Positions 46,085 to 54,392 of a stretch of 64,000 bases of DNA are shown here, in pieces. The DNA is from Deltaproteobacteria bacterium. GTDB lineage: Bacteria; Desulfobacterota; GWC2-55-46. Each line of letters opens with the position of its first letter. The stretch's first letter is position 1. The stretch covers positions 1-64,000 of the forward strand of contig JACRCL010000005.1 of NCBI GenBank assembly GCA_016219015.1, given 5' to 3'. The position numbers and the translations under genes are program-made. Below the pieces are notes generated by a model. That model was not told where the DNA came from. It was given only the letters and a program-made list of their open reading frames with translations, and ran no database searches.

Positions 46085-47007
46085 TGGCTATCCACCCCCT
46101 GTTAATGGTATTGAGCCTCGCCTTCGGCGTGCTTGCGTGGGGTGCCTATGGCCTGCCCGCCCTCCTTTCCGCGACATATACGATAGCGGACTTCTGCCAG
46201 TCTATATTCATAAGGTGCCTCGGCTACGCCGAGATATTGAAGTTCCTATTCATCTGGTCTGGCGCGTCCATTGTAATACTGGGGCTTGCGTACGGGGCCT
46301 TCCGGAACATGACGCGCCTTTCGAGGGCGAATAAGGCCGTAAAGGGCCTGCCGCTGGGCAAGAGGGCCGGGGCATTGATACTTATAGACGACGCGTCGAA
46401 GATAGCCTTTACCCACGGCCTTATCCGCCCTAAGATATACATCTCAAGGGGCCTGCTGAACGGGCTTGAAAAAGGTGAGCTTAAGGCCGTATTCCTCCAC
46501 GAGCTCCATCACAGGAAGAGGTTCGACCCGCTCAGGTTCTTCGTCCTGTCGCTCCTAAAGGACTCCTTTTTCTATCTGCCCGTCATAAAGCACTTTATCG
46601 ACAATATCCGCATCATAAAAGAACACGAGGCCGACGACGCGGCGGCCGCCTCGGCCATCGGCAGGCTCAACCTTGCCGGGGCGCTTATAAAGGTAGCGTC
46701 GCATAACAGGTTCGCGTTCATCCCCGCCTCTATCACTGGCGGCAGCCCCGTTGCCGCGAGGATAAGGAGGCTCGTCGAAGGCAAAGAGGTGAAACTCCCT
46801 TTTCCGGGCCTGAAGGCGGTTGCGTTGAGCGCTGCCGCAGCCGTCTTCCTTACGCTTTCGCTGACCCTGCCCCTTTCCGCGGCCAATATAACTGCAAAGA
46901 AAGAGTGCACGACAAGCCACTGCTCAATGCACATCGACAGGCTCGGGAAGAGCTGCAAGACGCACTGCGACGTACGTTCAGGCCATAGCCACCACGACCA
47001 CCACTGA
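46084..47007 (+). CDS. M56-family (BlaR1-like) membrane metallopeptidase with Cys/His-rich tail
   Basis: 307 residues with GTG start. About four membrane helices, the zinc site HELHH (139-143) and third ligand Glu182 in KEHEAD, as in BlaR1/MecR1. After the last helix (about 244-262) there is no penicillin-binding sensor domain; the protein ends in 37 residues (271-307) holding four Cys and eight His, ending GHSHHDHH. By BlaR1 topology this tail is outside the cytoplasm. It probably senses metal and triggers cleavage of the BlaI-like repressor. Confidence 0.85.
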   Translation: MAIHPLLMVLSLAFGVLAWGAYGLPALLSATYTIADFCQSIFIRCLGYAEILKFLFIWSGASIVILGLAYGAFRNMTRLSRANKAVKGLPLGKRAGALILIDDASKIAFTHGLIRPKIYISRGLLNGLEKGELKAVFLHELHHRKRFDPLRFFVLSLLKDSFFYLPVIKHFIDNIRIIKEHEADDAAAASAIGRLNLAGALIKVASHNRFAFIPASITGGSPVAARIRRLVEGKEVKLPFPGLKAVALSAAAAVFLTLSLTLPLSAANITAKKECTTSHCSMHIDRLGKSCKTHCDVRSGHSHHDHH

Positions 47008-47015
47008 AATTTTTT

Positions 47016-47044
47016 TTGCCCGATAATTCTACCTTATGTAGAAC
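47016..47044 (+). promoter_or_regulatory. Second operator dyad with possible promoter before the efflux genes
   Basis: TTCTACCTTATGTAGAA (47027-47043) is a perfect 6-bp dyad with 5-base spacing, matching the dyad at 45615. A weak promoter, TTGCCC (47016-47021), 17 bases, TAGAAC (47039-47044), would overlap it. Confidence 0.65.
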
Positions 47045-47059
47045 AAAGGAGACTGTAAA

Positions 47060-47455
47060 ATGGGGATAAGAAGGCTTTCAAACGCGCTCGCCGTCTGCTT
47101 TTTCGTCGCCTTGTTTTTAGCGCCCTTGAGCAAGGTCTACGGGGCAGAGCTGGTAAAGACGGATAACGGGATAAAGGCGGCCCTAAAGATAGACGCCGCG
47201 GGGTCGATGACAGACCTTTACCTCTACGACCTTTCAAAGGCGCTGAGACCCATAAAAGAGGCGAAGGTCTTCGCCACCATCACTTCCCCCGGCGGGAAGA
47301 AGGTTGAAAAGGAGCTTATGGGCATGGAGATGGGCAAGACCTTCTCCTTCATGTCCGCGCTCGACATGAGTGAGAAAGGACGCTATATTTTCGATATCAG
47401 GGTCGAGGCCGATAAAAAAACCGCCAAATTCAGTTTTATTTATGATAATAGATGA
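47060..47455 (+). CDS. Small secreted protein of the Cu/Ag efflux operon
   Basis: 131 residues. Signal peptide (about 1-29, cleavage after VYGA) and a mature part of about 100 residues predicted as a beta sandwich (IKAALKIDAAG, YDLSKALRPIKEAKV, GRYIFDIRVEAD). It resembles YtkA/FixH-type periplasmic domains, but this is tentative. A Met-rich stretch (LMGMEMGKTFSFMSALDM) could bind Cu(I). AAAGGAG precedes the start. First gene after the second operator; role in the efflux system is inferred from position. Confidence 0.65.
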   Translation: MGIRRLSNALAVCFFVALFLAPLSKVYGAELVKTDNGIKAALKIDAAGSMTDLYLYDLSKALRPIKEAKVFATITSPGGKKVEKELMGMEMGKTFSFMSALDMSEKGRYIFDIRVEADKKTAKFSFIYDNR

Positions 47456-47504
47456 GCTTCCTTTCTCTTCTTGACTGTGGACAATAGACCCGAAGGAGAC
47501 GCCT

Positions 47505-48827
47505 GTGCGGATAAGTTCTTTAAGGTCCTGGTCCAGGGTATCCCTCCTTGCCATCTTGTCCGTATCCGTTTTGTTTGCGCCAATGCGGGCAAAGGCCGAG
47601 ACGATCACCCTTCCGGAGCTTCTGAAAGAGGCGCGCGAGAATAACCCGGAGATAAAGGCCTTTGCCGAGCGGATAAAGGCAAGGGAGGCGCGCGCGAGCG
47701 CGGAAGGCAGGCTCGACGACCCGACGCTGAAGATAGAGATGGAAGACCTTTCCAAAGACCATCCGCTGAACATCTCTCCGGGTAACGCCATGCTCACCAG
47801 GTATACCGTAGCCCAGATGTTCCCGTTCCCCGGCAAACTGCCGCTCAAGGAAAAGATAGCCCTTAAAGAGGCGCGCACCGCCCGCTCGGAGCTCGACGCC
47901 AAGGAGCTTGAAATCGCCTCTATGGTCAAGGAGGCCTTTTTCGACTATTCCTTCATAACGGAGGCGATAAAAAGGACGGTGGAGATAAAAGGGCTCCTCT
48001 CTCAGATGGCGGAGATAGCAGGGACAAGGTACTCTACCGGCCACGTCTCCCAGCAGGATGTGATAAAGGTCAACTTCGAATCCTCCATGATAGAAAACGA
48101 CGTCATCACCCTTGAGGCGGAAAAGGGCATAGCCGGGGCTAAGCTCAAATCCTTGCTGAACAGGCCGCAGGACTCCGCGCTCGGCGAGGCCGCCCCGCTT
48201 TCAAAGGAGAAGGCGGCTTTCGACGCCGGCGAGCTTATAAAGACGGCGCTTGAGAAGAACCCGGAGCTGAAGATGCTCGAATCGGACGCCGAGGCTAACG
48301 AACTCGGGGCCGAGCTGGCGAAAAAGGACTATTACCCGGACTTCATGGTAGGCGTGGCCCCCATACAGAGGGACGGCAGGTTCGACAGCTACGACCTCAT
48401 GTTCCAGATCAATATACCGATATGGAGGGGCAAGTACAGGAGCCGGACCGACGAGGCGCGCTCCAACGCCGTCTTCTCAAGGACAAGGCTCCTGTCCGAG
48501 AAGAACACCAAAGGCTTCGAGGTGAAGAGCGCGGCCCTGCAGGTCGAGGCCGCCCGGAGGACGGCCGAGCTTTTCGAGACCAGCCTCATCCCCCAGGTGG
48601 AACTCTCGTTCGAGTCCGCGCTCCGGAACTACTCGTCGGGGAAGACCGATTTCATCGCGCTCCTTGACACCGAAAGGGAATTGAAGAAGGCCCGTATAGA
48701 TTATCTGAAGGCCCTCCTCGAATACCGCAAAAAAGTAGCGGCCCTTGAAAAGATAGTCGGCTCGGACTTCACGCCCGCCGCGGCAAAGGCCCCGGAGCCG
48801 GGCCTTGCAATGGGAGGAGCGAGATGA
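47505..48827 (+). CDS. cusC: TolC-family outer membrane efflux protein (CusC-like)
   Basis: 440 residues, GTG start after GAAGGAG. Signal peptide to about residue 31 (AKA), with no lipobox cysteine. Two repeats of the outer-membrane efflux fold with long coiled coils (AREARASAEG and later AKARIDYLKALLEYRK-like helices). It forms the exit duct for the CusA/CusB complex. It overlaps cusB by 4 bases. Confidence 0.9.
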   Translation: MRISSLRSWSRVSLLAILSVSVLFAPMRAKAETITLPELLKEARENNPEIKAFAERIKAREARASAEGRLDDPTLKIEMEDLSKDHPLNISPGNAMLTRYTVAQMFPFPGKLPLKEKIALKEARTARSELDAKELEIASMVKEAFFDYSFITEAIKRTVEIKGLLSQMAEIAGTRYSTGHVSQQDVIKVNFESSMIENDVITLEAEKGIAGAKLKSLLNRPQDSALGEAAPLSKEKAAFDAGELIKTALEKNPELKMLESDAEANELGAELAKKDYYPDFMVGVAPIQRDGRFDSYDLMFQINIPIWRGKYRSRTDEARSNAVFSRTRLLSEKNTKGFEVKSAALQVEAARRTAELFETSLIPQVELSFESALRNYSSGKTDFIALLDTERELKKARIDYLKALLEYRKKVAALEKIVGSDFTPAAAKAPEPGLAMGGAR

Positions 48828-50182
48828 GCCGCGGATTGAAGAACGTCCTGATACTCGTCATAGGCCTCGCCATAGGAGGTACAGCGGTATTCTATTACAC
48901 GAGACCCGCCCCGCCGGAGAAGAAAGAGGAGGCCAAAGCGGAGGCGAAAAAGGAACGGAAGATAATCTACTACCGCAGCCCCATGAACCCGGAGGCCACC
49001 TCCCCTGTTCCCATGAAAGACCCCATGGGCATGGACTATGTCCCTGTCTATGAAGACGGGGCCCAAAGGCAAACGGCCCCCGGCGCCATAACGATAAGCC
49101 CGGAGAGGATACAGAAGATAGGAGTAAAGTCCGAGGAGGTCAGGAGGAGGCCGCTTACGCGCCTGGTAAGGACAGTCGGCAGGGTCGAGCCGGTGGAGGA
49201 CAGGGTCTTTGTCATGAGCGCGAAGGTATCCGGCTGGGTGGAGAAGCTCTACGTCAGCAGGACCGACCAGATGGTCGGCAAGGACGAAAAGCTGCTTGAG
49301 CTATACAGCCCCGACCTCGTATCGGCGCAGGAAGAGTACCTCATCGCGCTAAGGTCTCTGGAGCGGACCAAAGAGAGCCCTTACCCGGATGTGAGGAAAG
49401 GCTCGGAAGACCTCCTTAACGCCGCAAGGCAGCGGCTGAAGTATTGGGGCATATCCGATGACCAGATAAAAAGGCTGGAGGATACGGGCGTTGCGGCGAG
49501 GACCATGTCGATAAGGTCGCCGGCCCAGGGGAGCGTTACCGAGAAGATGGTCATAGAGGGGCAGAAGATAGAGGCCGGGGAGACTCTTTTCAAGGTGATA
49601 GACCACTCAAGGGTCTGGGTCTACGGCGAGATATACGAGTACGAGATGCCTTATATAAAGCTGGGGCAGAAGGCGGCGCTTTCCCCCTCCTATTCCCCGG
49701 CAGAAGTCTACGAGGGGAAGATCGAGCACATATACACGCACCTCGGCTCGATAAGGTACGCCCCGGAGGAAGGGACCGAGATAAGGACGGCAAAGGTCAG
49801 GTTCGAGCTGCCGAACCCGGAACACAGGCTCAAGCTCGGGATGTACCTGAACGTCGAGATAGCCGTTGACGTGGCGAGAGCCGCCATAGCTGTGCCGGAC
49901 TCAGCCGTGATCGACACCGGCATAAGGCAGGTCGTGATAGTCGATAAAAGGGACGGCACGTTCGAGCCGAGGGGGGTCGAGGTCGGCGCAAAGGCCGGCG
50001 AGTGGTATCAGATATTGAAGGGCGTAAAGGAAGGCGAGTGGGTGGTCACGTCCGCCAACTTCCTTGTCGATTCCGAGAGTAACCTCCAGGCGGCTATAAG
50101 GGGGCTCGGACACGGACACGCCGACGGCGGCAGCCCTCCGGCCCAGTCTTTCCGGGGAAAACCAGTCCATGAAGGGCATTAG
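48824..50182 (+). CDS. cusB: RND efflux membrane-fusion protein (CusB-like)
   Basis: 452 residues. N-terminal membrane helix (about 8-25), a heavy-metal-binding segment YRSPMNPEATSPVPMKDPMG (MxxP/PMGM type, Met instead of Cys), then barrel-sandwich, hairpin and beta-barrel domains of the CusB type. In E. coli CusB the N-terminal Met residues take Cu(I)/Ag(I) from CusF. The C-terminus is His/Gly-rich. ATGA overlap with the tolC gene. Confidence 0.92.
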   Translation: MSRGLKNVLILVIGLAIGGTAVFYYTRPAPPEKKEEAKAEAKKERKIIYYRSPMNPEATSPVPMKDPMGMDYVPVYEDGAQRQTAPGAITISPERIQKIGVKSEEVRRRPLTRLVRTVGRVEPVEDRVFVMSAKVSGWVEKLYVSRTDQMVGKDEKLLELYSPDLVSAQEEYLIALRSLERTKESPYPDVRKGSEDLLNAARQRLKYWGISDDQIKRLEDTGVAARTMSIRSPAQGSVTEKMVIEGQKIEAGETLFKVIDHSRVWVYGEIYEYEMPYIKLGQKAALSPSYSPAEVYEGKIEHIYTHLGSIRYAPEEGTEIRTAKVRFELPNPEHRLKLGMYLNVEIAVDVARAAIAVPDSAVIDTGIRQVVIVDKRDGTFEPRGVEVGAKAGEWYQILKGVKEGEWVVTSANFLVDSESNLQAAIRGLGHGHADGGSPPAQSFRGKPVHEGH

Positions 50183-50201
50183 CGCCCCCCCAAATTCAAA
50201 A

Positions 50202-50313
50202 AGGCTGCTCAAAAAGCTCCAGATGCCTTCACGAAGCGCGAGGAATGAGACGTACTCACCTTACGTTATAACAAGACGAATACAACAAAGCAGATGGACT
50301 TTTTCAGCAGCCT
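50202..50313. repeat. MITE-like repeat, family 2, copy e
   Basis: 112 bases from AGGCTGCTCAAAAAGCTCCA to ACTTTTTCAGCAGCCT. It fills the gap between cusB and cusA and ends 9 bases before the cusA ATG, leaving no obvious ribosome site for cusA. Confidence 0.87.
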
Positions 50314-50322
50314 GCTAAGCCA

Positions 50323-53300
50323 ATGCTTAAAAAAATAATCGACATATCAATAGCCAACAAGTTCATAATCCTCCTCATAACGCTCTTCGCCGCGCTCTGG
50401 GGCGTATACGCTATATTCAAGACCCCGGTAGACGCCATCCCCGACCTCTCCGACGTACAGGTGATAATCTACACCGAATACCCCGGGCAGGCCCCGCAGG
50501 TCGTCGAGGACCAGATAACATACCCGCTTACCACGGCCATGCTCGCGGTCCCGAAGGCGAAGGTCGTTAGGGGCTATTCCTTCTTCGGGGTATCTTTCGT
50601 ATACGTGATATTCGAGGACGGCACCGACATGTACTGGGCGCGGAGCCGCGTTCTCGAATACCTGAACTTCGCCTCCGGCAAGCTCCCGAGGGGGGTTGCG
50701 CCCTCGCTCGGCCCGGACGCCTCGGGCGTGGGCTGGGTATTCGAGTACACGCTCGAAGGCACGGGTTTGAGCCTCGCGGAGCTGCGCTCCATCCAGGACT
50801 GGTACGTGAGGTACCAGCTCACAAAGGTGCCGGGGGTCTCCGAGGTGGCATCGGTCGGCGGGTTCGTGAAGCAATATCAGGTCAACATCGACCCGAACAG
50901 GCTCATTACCTACAATGTTTCCCTGAGCGACGTCGTGAAGGCCATCGAGATGGGCAACCGCGACGTCGGCGGCAGGGTCGTGGAGATGTCCGAGCGCGAG
51001 TACATGGTAAGGGGGCTCGGCTACATAAAGTCCATCCCCGACATAGAAGACATAGTCTTGAAGGTGGACAGGACCGGCACGCCCATAAAGGTACGGGACG
51101 TGGCGCGCGTGGAACTGGGCCCCGACGAGAGGAGGGGGTTGGCCGAGCTTAACGGCGACGGCGAGGCCGTCGGCGGTATAGTCGTCATGCGGTTCGGCGA
51201 GAACGCGCTCGACGTGATAAAGGGCGTGAAGGAGAAGCTCAAGGAACTCGAGGCCGGCCTGCCGCCGAATGTAAAGATAGTCCCGGTCTACGACAGGAGC
51301 GGCCTCATCCACAGGGCCATAGACACATTGAAGGAAAAGCTCGTCGAGGAGTCGATACTCGTCTCAATAGTATGCATCGTCTTCCTCATGCACTTCAGGA
51401 GCGCCCTCGTGGCCATCCTCATGCTCCCGGTGGCGATACTGATATCGTTCATCATCATGTACCTCATGGGGATAAACGCGAACATAATGAGCCTCGGGGG
51501 GATCGCGATAGCCATAGGCGCGATGATAGACGGGGCCATAGTGATGATAGAGAACGCGCACAAGCACCTCGAACGCGACAGAAATACAAAACCCCACTGG
51601 CAGATAATAGCCGAGGCCGCCAAAGAGGTCGGCCCCTCGCTCTTCTTCTCGCTCCTCATAATAACCGCGTCATTCACGCCCATATTCACATTGGAGGCGC
51701 AGGAGGGCAGGCTCTTCAAGCCCCTTGCCTACACCAAGACCTTCTCGATGGGCGCGGCCGCGCTCCTTTCAATAACGCTCGTGCCGGTCCTCATGGGGAT
51801 TTTCATAAGGGGCAGGATAATGCACGAGGAGAAAAACCCCATCACGAGGTTCTCCATCTGGCTCTACAGGCCGGCCATAAACTGGGTCCTACGGTTCAAG
51901 AAGACGACGATACTGCTCGCGATAGCGGCGCTCATAATATCGGTCTATCCGCTATCGAGGCTCGGGAGCGAGTTCATGCCCGCGCTCAACGAAGGGACTC
52001 TTATGTTCATGCCCGTGACCCTGCCGGGCGTGTCGGTAACGAAGGCCGCCGAGATACTCCAGACGCAGGACAGGATAATAAAGGGGTTCCCGGAGGTCGA
52101 AAGCGTCTTCGGCAAGGCCGGCAGGGCCCTTACGGCCACTGACCCGGCGCCTTTCGAGATGTTCGAGACTATCATAAACTTGAAGCCCCAGGCCCAATGG
52201 CGGCCCGGCATGACGATGGAGCGGCTGGTCGATGAGATGAACTCCGCGCTTGAGATGCCGGGGGTCACGAACGCGTGGACGATGCCGATAAAGGCGCGGA
52301 CGGACATGCTCTCCACCGGCATAAGGACGCCAGTGGGGATAAAGGTATTCGGCAAGGGGCTCGAAGAGCTCGAACGCGTGGCCCTTGAGGTGGAATCAGC
52401 CGTAAAGGGAGTCCCCGGCACGGCGAGCGCGTACGCCGAGAGGATAGTCGGAGGCTATTACCTCGATATAAGGATAAAGAGGGACGAGGCCGCGCGCTAC
52501 GGCTTGAAGATCGAGGACATACAGGAAGTCGTCATGTCCGCCATAGGCGGCGAGAACATAACGACCACCGTGGAGGGGCTTGAGCGCTACCCGGTGAACG
52601 TCCGGTACAAGAGGGAACTCCGGGACGATATAAACAAGCTCAGAAGGGTCCTCGTGCCCACGATGATGGGCACGCACATACCGCTGGAGCAGGTGGCGGA
52701 GCTTGGCATAAAGATGGGCCCTCCGGGCGTCAGGACCGAGAACGCGCTCCTTACCACGTGGATATACGTCGATGTGAGGGGAAGGGACATCGGGGGCTAC
52801 GTAAAGGACGCGAAGGCGGCGGTGGCTCAAAACGTGACCTTCCCGCCGGGCTACTACGCGTCATGGAGCGGGCAGTACGAGTACATGCAGAGGGCTTACG
52901 GGAGGCTTAAGGTGATAGTCCCCCTGACCGTCGGGATAATCTTCCTCCTCCTTTATCTCAACTTCAAGTCGGTGACCGAGTGCCTCATCATCCTCCTTGC
53001 GATACCGTTTTCCCTGATAGGAGCGGGATGGATACTCTATCTGCTCGGGTATAACCTTAGCATCGGGGTCGCCGTGGGATTCCTCGCCCTTGCCGGGCTC
53101 GACGCCGAGATGGGCATAGTCATGCTCATATACCTCGACCACGCCTACAAGGAAAGGAAAACCGAAGGCAGGATGAACTCAATCATGGACCTCCATGAGG
53201 CGATAATGGATGGGACCGTCATGAGGGTGCGCCCGAAGCTCATGACCGTCATTGCCATCATAGCGGGCCTGCTGCCCATAATGTGGAGCATGGGGACGGG

Positions 53301-53430
53301 GGCGGACGTGATGAAGAGGATAGCCGCGCCCATGGTGGGAGGTATGTTCACCTCGGGCCTGCTTGAGCTTTTGGTACTGCCCGCCATCTACGCGCTCTGG
53401 CGGGGCTGGGAGATGGGGAGGAGAAAATAA
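50323..53430 (+). CDS. cusA: Cu(I)/Ag(I) RND efflux pump (CusA-like)
   Basis: 1035 residues, full-length heavy-metal RND pump with two sets of membrane helices and porter domains. The TM4 motif is GAMIDGAIVMIENAHKHLE with proton-relay Asp403. The three periplasmic methionines that bind Cu(I)/Ag(I) in E. coli CusA (573, 623, 672) correspond to Met563 (LMFMP), Met613 (FEMFET) and Met662 (TDMLSTG), all conserved. This supports monovalent Cu/Ag rather than Co/Zn/Cd export. Confidence 0.95.
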   Translation: MLKKIIDISIANKFIILLITLFAALWGVYAIFKTPVDAIPDLSDVQVIIYTEYPGQAPQVVEDQITYPLTTAMLAVPKAKVVRGYSFFGVSFVYVIFEDGTDMYWARSRVLEYLNFASGKLPRGVAPSLGPDASGVGWVFEYTLEGTGLSLAELRSIQDWYVRYQLTKVPGVSEVASVGGFVKQYQVNIDPNRLITYNVSLSDVVKAIEMGNRDVGGRVVEMSEREYMVRGLGYIKSIPDIEDIVLKVDRTGTPIKVRDVARVELGPDERRGLAELNGDGEAVGGIVVMRFGENALDVIKGVKEKLKELEAGLPPNVKIVPVYDRSGLIHRAIDTLKEKLVEESILVSIVCIVFLMHFRSALVAILMLPVAILISFIIMYLMGINANIMSLGGIAIAIGAMIDGAIVMIENAHKHLERDRNTKPHWQIIAEAAKEVGPSLFFSLLIITASFTPIFTLEAQEGRLFKPLAYTKTFSMGAAALLSITLVPVLMGIFIRGRIMHEEKNPITRFSIWLYRPAINWVLRFKKTTILLAIAALIISVYPLSRLGSEFMPALNEGTLMFMPVTLPGVSVTKAAEILQTQDRIIKGFPEVESVFGKAGRALTATDPAPFEMFETIINLKPQAQWRPGMTMERLVDEMNSALEMPGVTNAWTMPIKARTDMLSTGIRTPVGIKVFGKGLEELERVALEVESAVKGVPGTASAYAERIVGGYYLDIRIKRDEAARYGLKIEDIQEVVMSAIGGENITTTVEGLERYPVNVRYKRELRDDINKLRRVLVPTMMGTHIPLEQVAELGIKMGPPGVRTENALLTTWIYVDVRGRDIGGYVKDAKAAVAQNVTFPPGYYASWSGQYEYMQRAYGRLKVIVPLTVGIIFLLLYLNFKSVTECLIILLAIPFSLIGAGWILYLLGYNLSIGVAVGFLALAGLDAEMGIVMLIYLDHAYKERKTEGRMNSIMDLHEAIMDGTVMRVRPKLMTVIAIIAGLLPIMWSMGTGADVMKRIAAPMVGGMFTSGLLELLVLPAIYALWRGWEMGRRK

Positions 53431-53614
53431 CCAAAGCCTGACGGGCTTTTAAAAAGGAGCCTCCTTCCGCGAATGGACCCGCCGGACCTTCCTCAAAATC
53501 AAATATTTCAAGCCCTTACCCCCCTCAACCAAATGACCGCTGCCCGATAAAAACCCACCCCCGTATTTTCTGATATAGTATATCTGTTCCAAAAATCCCT
53601 TCAGGAGGAAAGAC

Positions 53615-54031
53615 ATGCGAATTCGAGCGATTATGGCGGCGGGCATCCTGGCGCTTTCACTTACGGCCGCGCCTGTTCTGGCTGAAGAGCCCGCCCAGAA
53701 CCAGCCCGCGCCGCAGGCGCAGGACCAGCAGGGAGGCATGATGGGCGGCGGCATGATGGGCAAGGGCGGGATGATGGGCGGCCAGATGATGATGGAAAGG
53801 CACAAGATGATGGACGAGGTCCTTGGCATGCTCAAGGAGACGATGTCCATAGTAAAGGACTTCACCCACAAGCCTACCGACCAGCAGAAAAAAAAGCTCG
53901 ACGAGATGATGAAGAGGCTCGACGAGCTCGTGGCCCAGCACAAGCAGATGATGGAGCAGATGCAGCAGAAGCAGATGCCGAAGACGATGCCGGCCCCCGC
54001 GCCCACGCCGGCGCCCCCGGCCGCAAAGTAG
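53615..54031 (+). CDS. Met-rich secreted protein, probable Cu(I)/Ag(I) binder
   Basis: 138 residues. Signal peptide cleaved after VLA (23). Residues about 45-75 are MMGGGMMGKGGMMGG followed by MMMERHKMM, a dense Met cluster suited to Cu(I)/Ag(I). A charged helical part and a Pro/Ala-rich tail follow. It could do the work of CusF, though it shares no CusF fold. AGGAGGA precedes the ATG. I found no copy of the operator dyad in front of it. Confidence 0.75.
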   Translation: MRIRAIMAAGILALSLTAAPVLAEEPAQNQPAPQAQDQQGGMMGGGMMGKGGMMGGQMMMERHKMMDEVLGMLKETMSIVKDFTHKPTDQQKKKLDEMMKRLDELVAQHKQMMEQMQQKQMPKTMPAPAPTPAPPAAK

Positions 54032-54051
54032 TCTTTTCGAGCCATTTGGAC

Positions 54052-54084
54052 GGCGCGGCCCCTCTGGGGCCGCGCCTCATTTTT
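54052..54084 (+). terminator. Terminator of the metal-efflux locus
   Basis: GGCGCGGCCCC and GGGGCCGCGCC around a 3-base loop, followed by TCA and five T. Confidence 0.9.
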
Positions 54085-54212
54085 CACTGGCCTCGAAAGG
54101 AATTTTTCATTATAATATCCCTGTAAACGGGCCGCATGCAAATAACCGCGAGATTCTCCCCGCTGTCCTGAAAAAAACTTCCTCCCGCCCTCTTCCCCGC
54201 TCACAAAATAGC

Positions 54213-54359
54213 TTGACAATCGTTCGCTCCGTATGATAGCAATACTTTGATTTAGTTTTAGTAAACCCCCAAAAGAGCCCCTAAGGAAAACCGGTCACGA
54301 CCCTAACCCCGTCCAACGGGCAAGGCCCGTGGATTATCAGGCGGGGTTAGGGTTTTTTT
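54213..54359 (+). promoter_or_regulatory. F-ATPase leader: promoter and terminator-like structure (attenuator or small RNA)
   Basis: TTGACA at 54213-54218 with a poor -10 near 54236-54241. Then ACCCTAACCCCG (54300-54311) pairs with CGGGGTTAGGGT (54342-54353), enclosing a second hairpin ACGGGC/GCCCGT (54316-54330), and seven T follow (54353-54359). The atp genes start 33 bases later. Either read-through of this terminator is controlled, or a small RNA of about 110 bases is made. The rest of the gap 54085-54392 shows no gene. Confidence 0.55.
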
Positions 54360-54392
54360 AAGGGGTTCGGAAAAAAACTCCCAAGGTAAAAA

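Noticed and set aside
45665..47007. Beta-lactam resistance regulator (blaI-blaR1)
   Set aside because: No penicillin-binding sensor domain and no beta-lactamase nearby; the metal-efflux neighbours and the Cys/His tail point elsewhere.
53555..53614. Third copy of the operator dyad before the Met-rich protein
   Set aside because: TTCTGATATAGTATATC resembles the dyad only in its first four bases and lacks the right half-site.
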